From positions 1,178,001-1,242,000 of the forward strand of contig MQVO02000002.1 in assembly GCA_001986395.2 (NCBI GenBank): a stretch of 64,000 nt of DNA, read 5' to 3'. The number at the start of each line of letters is the position of its first letter. The stretch's first letter is position 1. The DNA comes from Irpex lacteus. Its lineage: Eukaryota; Basidiomycota; Agaricomycetes; Polyporales; Irpicaceae. The notes below the pieces were generated by a model. The model saw only the letters and a list, made by a program, of their open reading frames with translations, had not been told where the DNA came from and ran no database searches. The translations under genes were made by a program, and so were the position numbers. Positions 57,235 through 64,000 of this stretch are shown here, in pieces.

Positions 57235-57632
57235 TATAAGTAAGTAACTTTATAAGTGGGTCGATGTCTGAATAGAATGGTCAGTCAGAATGAGCCTTGT
57301 GCAATGAAAAGGCCCGAGTGAGAGTCACGCGTGCAGAGGAGAGGGAGAGTGTGGAATGCAGGGTGTTATTGGACAGAGGAGTCTTATAGCCATTGCCCGC
57401 CATAGCCATGTCATATGTATACATCGGCTACACAACGCCCGACAGCCGTGAATCATCCTCACGAAGCCCCCCTCGGTCACCACTCTGTCTTCGACGCTCC
57501 CCGACGAGTGACCGTGGCCACCAACTGCACAGTGAGCGTCTTGCATATCCCCGAAAGTGCGATCATGTCATATGCATCTTACCCCACATAGCTCTTCCCC
57601 ACACTCACACCTTTCTTCACAGCTGACAAACC
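57235..57632. promoter_or_regulatory. Shared divergent promoter, ECHS1 and HMG-CoA lyase
   Basis: The start codons of two mitochondrial catabolic enzymes lie head to head, 398 bp apart. A shared bidirectional promoter is plausible. I see no proven motif, only purine/pyrimidine-biased tracts near both starts. Confidence 0.55.
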
Positions 57633-58869
57633 ATGTTCTCAAGACGTCTAACCTCGTCTACATGTCGGCGCATCGGACATAGGCCAGCAACGACAAGAAC
57701 ATACGCAACAGCCAAACATCCAAACCATGTCAAGATAGTCGAAGTAGGCCCTCGGGACGGTCTGCAGAACGAAAAGTCTGTCATACCCGCAGAGGTCAAG
57801 ATCGACCTCATAAACAGACTCAACGATGCAGGCATGACCACTATCGAAGCAGGCAGCTTCGTCTCTCCTAAATGGGTGCCCCAGGTGCGTGCACATACAC
57901 TATGGTACACACAGGAACTCATGAGGACAACTGAATAGATGGCAGCGACGGACAAAGTCATCACAGGCATGACTCGTGTCCCAGGCTCACACTACCCCGT
58001 CCTCGTCCCCAACCAAAAAGGCCTCGACAACCTCCTCTCCCTCCTCTCCTCCCTCCCCTCCTCTTCCCCCTCCACACCACCTCCAACAGACGAAATAGCA
58101 GTCTTCACAGCCGCCACCGACGCCTTCGCCAAAGCCAACACAAACTGCACTGTCTCCGAGTCCCTCGATCGCCTCGCCCCCGTCGTCTCCACCGCCCTCC
58201 AGAGAGGACTGAGAGTGCGAGGGTACGTGAGCGTGGTGATCGTGTGTCCGTATACGGGGAGGGTGAGGTACGAAGATGTTAAGAGCGTGACGAGGGCGTT
58301 GAGGGAGATGGGGTGTTATGAGGTTAGCTTGGGGGATACGGTGGGGATGGGGACGCCTGCGAGTGTGGGCGAGATGCTGGAAGTTGTCACGGGTGGGAGC
58401 GACGGTGTGCCCGTCGAGGTGTTAGCTGTGAGTTCCCTTCCCTCTCACCCTCTTCGTCATCCACTCACTCACTCACTCACTCACTCACAATATCCAGGGT
58501 CACTTCCACGACACGTTCGGCACGGCTATCGCCAACGTCTTCACCGCCCTCTCACACGGCATCCGAACCATCGACGCCGCTGTAGGCGGCCTCGGCGGGT
58601 GTCCCTACTCTCCCGGAGCCACAGGCAACGTCGCGACCGAAGACGTACTGTACGCACTCAAAGACAGCAAACTCTACCAGACCCACGGGGATTTGGATAA
58701 GATGGTTGATGTGGGACAGTGGATTAGTGAGAGGCTGGGTAGGGAGAATGCGAGTCGGGCGGGGAGGGCTGTGTTGGCGCAGAGGGGGCGGAAAGAGAAG
58801 AGGAGGGAGGTGGAGAAGGAGAGGGAGAGGGACGGCGGGGATGCGGAGAATGTGAGAGCGAAGTTGTAA
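57633..58869 (+). CDS. HMGCL: Hydroxymethylglutaryl-CoA lyase
   Basis: Cleaves HMG-CoA to acetyl-CoA and acetoacetate in the last step of leucine catabolism and in ketogenesis, inside mitochondria. [20 protein letters not shown] is a mitochondrial presequence. The metal-site motif is [16 protein letters not shown], followed by [13 protein letters not shown] and [33 protein letters not shown] leads to the [14 protein letters not shown] metal-binding histidines and the [20 protein letters not shown] loop with the catalytic cysteine. The protein extends with a charged C-terminal tail ([16 protein letters not shown]) that is longer than in animal enzymes. At least three introns. A (CACT)n tract lies in the last intron (58462-58488). 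Confidence 0.93.
58462..58488 (+). repeat. Tetranucleotide microsatellite in HMG-CoA lyase intron
   Basis: A 27-base run of CACT repeats inside the 70-base last intron (58428-58497), ending nine bases before the acceptor. It occupies the usual branch-point and polypyrimidine area. Confidence 0.75.
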
Positions 58870-59111
58870 GGTTGAGCAGGTTAGTAGGGTGCTTTGCTTC
58901 GTTTCTCACTCGGTTCGACTCAAGGCGTATTGAACTTGCAGATCGGACAGGACACATCTATTCACATCTGTACTACTATACTCACACTTGTATATCATGA
59001 CCATGGACACTCCAATCAGGACCCCAGGCTACACTGCACACCTATCCAACCCGCACCTCACGTTTCCAGCTCCTGAAACGCTCTAGCCACCTCCCGCTGC
59101 CCATCCTCCAA
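58870..59111. other. Convergent 3' region
   Basis: This separates the HMG-CoA lyase stop from the stop of the small secreted protein gene. Probably 3' UTRs; nothing else is seen. Confidence 0.35.
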
Positions 59112-59471
59112 CTACTCATCATCCCCAGATTCATCTTCAGAATCCACACACGGGCTCCCCCCACTCCCAAGATCCCGTCTCATACCTAACGCCTTCGTCT
59201 CCGCCTCGGGGTACTCCCCCGGGATGTCCACCTCACATATGATCCGTTTCTCCTTGGATTTGGATTTGGATTTGGACTTTAATGTAGTGTCTGCGATTGA
59301 GGAAGTGCCTCGTCTGGGGAGGACGTAGGATTTCGAGATTGCGTTGGCCTGGGGTTGTAAGTCTGGGTTTTGTGGTGAGGTGGATGGGTGGGAGGATGGA
59401 CCAATGGGGAGGGCGAATGTGAGTGTGAGGAGCGGGGCCACCAGGAGGGTGTATAGGATGGGGGTCTTCAT
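59112..59471 (-). CDS. Small secreted protein with dibasic sites
   Basis: A 119-residue protein from the ATG at 59471. MKTPILYTLLVAPLLTLTFA is a good signal peptide, with cleavage likely before LPIGPSS. The mature part has a Ser/Pro/Gln-rich region, a KSKSKSKSK run and three dibasic sites (PRR-G, EKR-I, MRR-D) that could be cut by a Kex2-type protease. Between the last two lies a 22-residue acidic peptide (IICEVDIPGEYPEAETKALG at its start). It is Cys-poor and ends DSEDESGDDE. Function is not recognised; effector-like or peptide-precursor roles are guesses. It has no visible intron. Confidence 0.55.
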   Translation of the reverse strand: MKTPILYTLLVAPLLTLTFALPIGPSSHPSTSPQNPDLQPQANAISKSYVLPRRGTSSIADTTLKSKSKSKSKEKRIICEVDIPGEYPEAETKALGMRRDLGSGGSPCVDSEDESGDDE

Positions 59472-59916
59472 CTTCGGTTGGCTGGTTAAAAGATTGAGGA
59501 GAGGACGGTTTCTTGTGCTCAAGCGAGATGAAAGGTCCTCTGGCGGCAGTACTCGTGAGGGTGTGATTCGGAAGGGGCGGCTGACTATACGAATCTAACG
59601 GTCTGCAATCCGAATGTCAGCCGCACTGGTGTGCGATGGAGTGCAAGGCCTAAATGAACAAGCTACAAGTACATGTACATACCAGCTGAGAATACAAAGT
59701 CAGTGAACCAAGAGATCTTGTAATGTTACCAGAACCGACCGGGAAGGATTATCGTCTTCTGGATATTCATGATCAATATCGAGGTCATGCTGAAAAGATC
59801 TATGGCACACAACCAGCAGCAGTGAGAGGGATACAAAAATGCATGGATAGCGTGACATATGCTGCAGACGATACAAAAAGGCAGAGCAAGGATATGACTG
59901 GGACATCGTAAATCAC
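59472..59916. other. Intergenic region
   Basis: The promoter side of the secreted protein gene plus the 3' UTR of zuotin. Short frames inside have no support. Confidence 0.35.
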
Positions 59917-61415
59917 TATGCAGCGGCACCTTCAGCTTCACGAGCGGCTCTCCGCGCCTTCTTCGCAGCGTTAGCAGCAGCAGCCTTGGCCTTCTTCGCC
60001 TCCGCACGAGCAATCTGCACGACACATTAGCCAACAAAATCGAAACCTCAGCCAAGAAACACCCAAAACAAAACGCACCTTCTCCTCTTCCTCCTTCTTC
60101 TTCGCCTCCTCCTCCGCCTTCTTCTTCTCTTCCTCCGCCTTCTGCTTGGCACTCAGCCCATTGGCAGCGCCCGTCTTGCCCTTCTTCTTCGCCTCTCGGG
60201 CCTCCTTCTCTTCCTGCTTGATACGCTTGATGCGTGGATCGAGACTGAGCGCGAGGTCGACGAGTTGGCGCAGACGCGCTGTGTCCTCCTTTTTACGGCG
60301 TGCACGTTCGGATTTGTTCTTCTTCTCCGTGTATCGCTTGTCGTCACGGCTGTCCAAAGTCATATATAATCAGTGTCCTGTCCATTTCTATCCTTGGATA
60401 AGATAAGATAAAGAGAGGAGGCATACCTGTCACTGCCCTCGTTAACCTCCTTGTCCAGATACTCGAAGCTCCTCCAACTATCAAAGTTGTACCAAAAGTC
60501 GTAGAAGCCCTCCACCTTCTCCTTGCTATCATCGTACTCCCCAAGCAGCGGCACAGGCTGCGTCTTGCTGAACCGTGCCTCCCGCTCGAACACCGGCCCA
60601 AACGCCTTGAAGAAGTACGCGTTCGGGTCCTTTGCGGACTTGACCTGCTTCTCGGTGGGGACGTCGTCCTCGAGGGCCTCGTAGTACGGGTCGACGGAGT
60701 CGAACTGGCGGCGCCGTTCGGGGTTGGTGAGGACCTCCATGGCTTTTTGGATGCATTTGAAGAAGGCGTCGTCGTTCGTCTCGCCGGCACCGGCTTTTTT
60801 GTCGGGGTGGTGTTTCAGGACTTTCTTTCGGTCTGCGAGGGTTTGGTCAGATTGCAAGGTGTGAATGAGAGAAGGGGGAGGACGTACGTGCGATCTTTAT
60901 TTGTTCGTCTGTGGCTCTGTATCGCAGATGTGAGAGACCGAGCACGGCGTAGTGGTCTTGTTTCTATCCACGGGCGGACAACGATCAGTCTGCATTCTAT
61001 TCACGCTGGTATTAGATCGCGTACCTTCCACTCCTTCGGGTCCAGAGTGAGTAAATCTTCGGTCTCCTCCTCGTCACCAACACCAAGATCGTCTTCACCA
61101 TTCGTGCCATTGCCGTACAGAGCCTCGAGCCGTTTCCGTTCCTCCTCCGCGTGCTTGTCGTGTTCCTCGAAAGATAGGTTATGTACGGCACGCTTTACAT
61201 GTGCGAGGTATGCCGAGCCTGCGGGTATGAGTCTACGCTCGACCAAGGCTACAGAAGCAGAAAGCGAAAGGTTTTGCAATGATCAGCACAGAAACTCTTT
61301 GCAGAGGTCAGACGAAGATAAACGTACGAGCGATGGATTTTCCTGTGCTCTGGGGAGGCGTCCAGTCCGGTCGCAAAGGTGGTGGTACAACACTGAGCTC
61401 TACAACGTTGGCCAT
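59917..61415 (-). CDS. ZUO1: Zuotin, ribosome-associated J-domain protein
   Basis: Zuotin partners with Ssz1 in the ribosome-associated complex and stimulates Hsp70 Ssb on nascent chains near the tunnel exit. The N-terminus starts [21 protein letters not shown] Zuo1-type upstream region ([20 protein letters not shown]) precedes the J-domain. The HPD motif sits in [19 protein letters not shown], with [20 protein letters not shown]. The zuotin homology domain follows: [20 protein letters not shown] and [41 protein letters not shown] Lys/Ala/Glu-rich ribosome-binding coiled coil ([20 protein letters not shown]) leads to the end [15 protein letters not shown]. Unlike animal DNAJC2, it has no SANT domains, which is usual in fungi. 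Confidence 0.93.
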
Positions 61416-61650
61416 TTTCGGGGAAGTGAAGTGTAGGGAAAGGGGGAAGGGTGTTTTGATCTAAGCTGGCCTCTTCTGTCTGCAGCGACGAAAAATCTTT
61501 GGACCGCGTCTGCCTGCGTCCGATATAGAAATTCCACGTGCGAAATCACAAGCGCCTGTATGTAACGCTGCAGCAACTCTGCAGCAGCTCTTGGATAGGA
61601 CCAGCAACTTCACGAGTGTTGCTTGCCCAAGCAACCGTTGGCTTTGAGCG

Positions 61651-63116
61651 ATGTCGAATGGGACATGCCAGCCGGTGAGTGGCCGACAGTACCCAGTAAA
61701 ACTGTTCTAACATAACGTATTCCATGTAGCACCATGATGTGTTCGCCAATGTGCTGACTGCGGGGCTTTGTGTGGGTCTCGTCATCTCCTATCTCCCTCA
61801 GGTGAGTGCGCGCGTTCTCGAGATGGGATAGGATCATTCTGAATGATACCTTTATTCCCAGCATCTCAGAATTATACTTGCAAAGTCCTCAGAAGGCTTC
61901 AGCCCATGGTTCTTACTGCTCGGTAGCACCTCCACTGTGGCTGGAGTGCTGAACATGTGAGCATCTTCCTACAAGTTACGTTAGCTCTCTGACATCAGAA
62001 GGAAGTGTCGTAAAGCAGTGGGAGATTGTCAGATGCTGTCGGGAGCTGGTGAGTAAACACACTCAGGCATGCACTACTTCTATGGTGACCACCCGGTAGA
62101 GCGCAGGCAATTGTATAGAAGCCACCGCTGGTATCTTCCAGCTTTTCATACAATGGTTCTGCTTCACTATGATGTAAGCATGTTGTTTTCTGCGTACAAC
62201 TCTGACGAGCTGACACTGCCCTAGACTGGTCCTCTACATGCTCTACTACCCCGCACATCTCAAGTTCGCAACAGTGGACATTGACGGTAGACCAGTCAAG
62301 ACAGAGATCAAACAGGACGCATGGAGGTTATCCATAACCCTCTCTTGGGTCGTGTTCCTCTTCACGTCAGTCCTACCTCACTACATTCTATGATATCCAC
62401 TGACCGTGCCCGTTTCTCCAGCGTATTCTTCGCTTTCGTTACGTTCCTCTTGCTAGGAACAGAGTCTTCATCACATTCCACACGACTCACCTGGTGGGCG
62501 ACATTCCTAGGAGTGTCATCCACTCTATTAGCCGCCTTCCAGTACCTACCGCAAATCGTTCATACATATCGACACAAGCTCGTCGGTGCCCTGAGCATAC
62601 CTATGATGTGCATCCAGACCCCTGGTGCCATCTTGATGGTGACGAGCATCGCAATTCGGTATGTCTATGTCCCCGATATCCGTCATTCCAGGCTCACAGC
62701 GCCTCTCGATCGTTAGACCAGGCACAAATTGGACCAGTGAGTCTGTCTGTGGCCTGCGGGTATACGCATAATAACTGAAATTATGTGTAGCATGGTCTCC
62801 ATACGCTGCTGCAGGCATATTACAAGGCATACTCCTCGTCATGTGCATCCTGTGGAAGATACGCCAACGCAAGCTTGGTCTCGACGATTTCGGCAACTCA
62901 GTTGACTCTGCAGAGCAGCCTGGTCTACAGAACTTGCCCGTGCCTGTCACTCAAGGACCTGCAGACGGCGAGAGACTACCGGAAGCTGTCAGTGCAGCAG
63001 TCGAGACCGACATTCACAGTGTGAATGAAGAACTAGCATCGGAGGCGACACCGCTGCTTAAGCAGGACGAGACATCAAATAAGGGGAAGGACTGGTTGAG
63101 TTGGTTGCGGGGTTGA
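61651..63116 (+). CDS. PQ-loop repeat membrane protein
   Basis: A seven-helix PQ-loop family protein; relatives export cationic amino acids from vacuoles or act as cargo-sorting factors. The first exon (61651-61680) encodes MSNGTCQP, then HHDVFANVLTAGLCVGLVIS and the first PQ motif YLPQHLRIILAKSSEGFSPW. A second PQ motif, QYLPQIVHTYRHKLVGALSI, lies near 62545. Membrane helices include LSWVVFLFTVFFAFVTFLLL and AAAGILQGILLVMCILWKIR. The cytosolic tail is acidic and Ser/Glu-rich (EELASEATPLLKQDE) and ends LSWLRG. About six introns. Transported substrate is not evident. Confidence 0.8.
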
Positions 63117-63239
63117 CAGATTTGAATTTACTTTTACTGGATCCTGGATATCACTGTTAGGGTATTGACTGATGCTAATCTTCATACTATTGCTAATTTT
63201 GTGCCTTCACTTGTGAGTGCTGCGTTTTGCAAATCCTTC
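63117..63239. other. 3' flank of the PQ-loop gene
   Basis: A short convergent spacer between the PQ-loop gene and the minus-strand gene at 63240-63551. It is AT-rich, as expected for 3' UTRs. Confidence 0.35.
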
Positions 63240-63551
63240 TTAACCGCCTCGACAACATGCAATCGTGCGGGCTCCAGTGGCCACTTCATGTCCGGTGAGA
63301 AGCGCGGAATGAATGAGTGCATTGAAGATGCGTTTAGGGTTCGTTACGAGCATATCACGGATAGATCGGTCGACGGCACTATACGGTCTTCGTCTTCCCT
63401 CCAACTTCTTCTCCAAAACTGCTTCGTGCGCGTTGAACAAACGTAACCCTCACGACCACCCACCTCCGCAGAGCACATCTGCGTCATCTGCCAGAGCCTT
63501 GACATAGAGCTGCTGTAAGAGCAACATCGCTGAATAGTCACAATCAGTCAT
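63240..63551 (-). CDS. Small unknown protein, spliced
   Basis: Unrecognised; about 88 residues. From the ATG at 63551, MTDCDYSAMLLLQQLYVKAL and ADDADVLCGG lead to a GT-AG intron of about 45 bases (gtgggt...gaagcag, about 63421-63465). The frame then continues VLEKKLEGRRRPYSAVDRSI, RDMLVTNPKRIFNALIHSAL and LTGHEVATGARTIACCRGG to the stop at 63240. Composition and frame continuity over the splice argue for a real gene. It may be the 3' end of a longer gene, since an open helix-like frame lies upstream but no clean junction was found. Confidence 0.4.
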
Positions 63552-64000
63552 ATCAAACGTTTTGGCCTGGCAGCATTCGTCATGTTGTGTGGTTGCCCCA
63601 GTTCAGTGATCTGATTACTCCCGTGGACGTCAGCCAAGCCTTCTTGCTGTAATCTCGGCTGCGTATTGCACGGAGGCCAGAATCTCTGAATCAGATTCGA
63701 CACGGCAACTGTTCCCCGCTGGCAGGGCTTGTGGTCAGGAAAATACATAGTAAAATCGTAGAAAATATATCACTGCAGCGAGAAAAGCAGAGCAATAACA
63801 ACAGAGGAGAGGAATGGGCGGAGGGGCGGAAATGAACTCGACGACGGGTCGGACGACTGACGCGTGGAATTCATGCACCTTCCTGTTTAGTCGCTAGGCT
63901 GGCTTCTCCCGAAATCGCGCTAAGTACTAGGCCGGCCGCGTTGTTGGTATATCTTGCCATCTCAGATAATTTTCGTTCTCTCTCTCGTCTTTCATTCCTT
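63552..64000. other. Right-edge region
   Basis: Only weak frames are present (minus 63548-63748). It probably contains promoter sequence. The last 250 bases have pyrimidine-rich stretches. No gene can be supported up to the window edge. Confidence 0.3.

Overview
This window reads as nuclear DNA of a filamentous basidiomycete, most likely an Agaricomycete. Genes are dense, sit on both strands and are split by many short GT-AG introns of about 50-70 bases. Products are eukaryotic (Sec61 alpha, Atg7, proteasome beta-4, ribosomal P1, zuotin), and a tandem BTB/POZ family and a CxC-type MYND protein have an Agaricomycete character. No rRNA, convincing tRNA, CRISPR array or bacterial operon was seen. 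The species cannot be fixed from the sequence alone. Layout: 0.4-14 kb is a housekeeping block: a CSC1/OSCA-type channel, an unknown protein, ribosomal P1, a small unknown gene, ATG7, SEC61 and proteasome subunit PRE1. 14.3-20.9 kb is a same-strand array of BTB/POZ genes (four apparently intact, one lacking its 5' half). 21.9-23.2 kb is an extended SDR-type reductase. 25-37 kb is framed by two inverted paralogous multi-pass membrane proteins of unknown function, enclosing URC4 (uracil catabolism), an SUT-type sugar/H+ symporter and a GDP-fucose-type nucleotide-sugar transporter. 37.7-39.8 kb is ETF-ubiquinone oxidoreductase. 41-48.7 kb holds a membrane protein of unknown function, a steroid-dehydrogenase-type SDR and a very Ser/Pro-rich disordered protein. 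48.7-53 kb is gene-poor and contains a 500-bp element with terminal inverted repeats plus several hairpins. 53-55.2 kb is a MYND-finger protein with a repetitive acidic tail. 56-59 kb is a divergent pair, enoyl-CoA hydratase and HMG-CoA lyase. 59-63.1 kb holds a small secreted protein, zuotin and a PQ-loop membrane protein. How genes fit together: ETF-QO, enoyl-CoA hydratase and HMG-CoA lyase all act in mitochondrial branched-chain amino-acid and fatty-acid oxidation, and the last two share one 400-bp promoter region. P1, zuotin and Sec61 belong to translation and nascent-chain handling. URC4 next to two transporters suggests nutrient salvage, but no direct link is shown. The most notable non-genic signals are two non-autonomous DNA-transposon-like elements (40141-40332, with a 9-bp target-site duplication; 49825-50324, with a 6-bp one) and a long hairpin inside the first intron of the ribosomal P1 gene, an intron that directly follows the start codon. 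I did not find one clear, wholly new multi-gene system. The inverted membrane-protein paralogues, the BTB array and the intronic hairpin are the best candidates for new biology.
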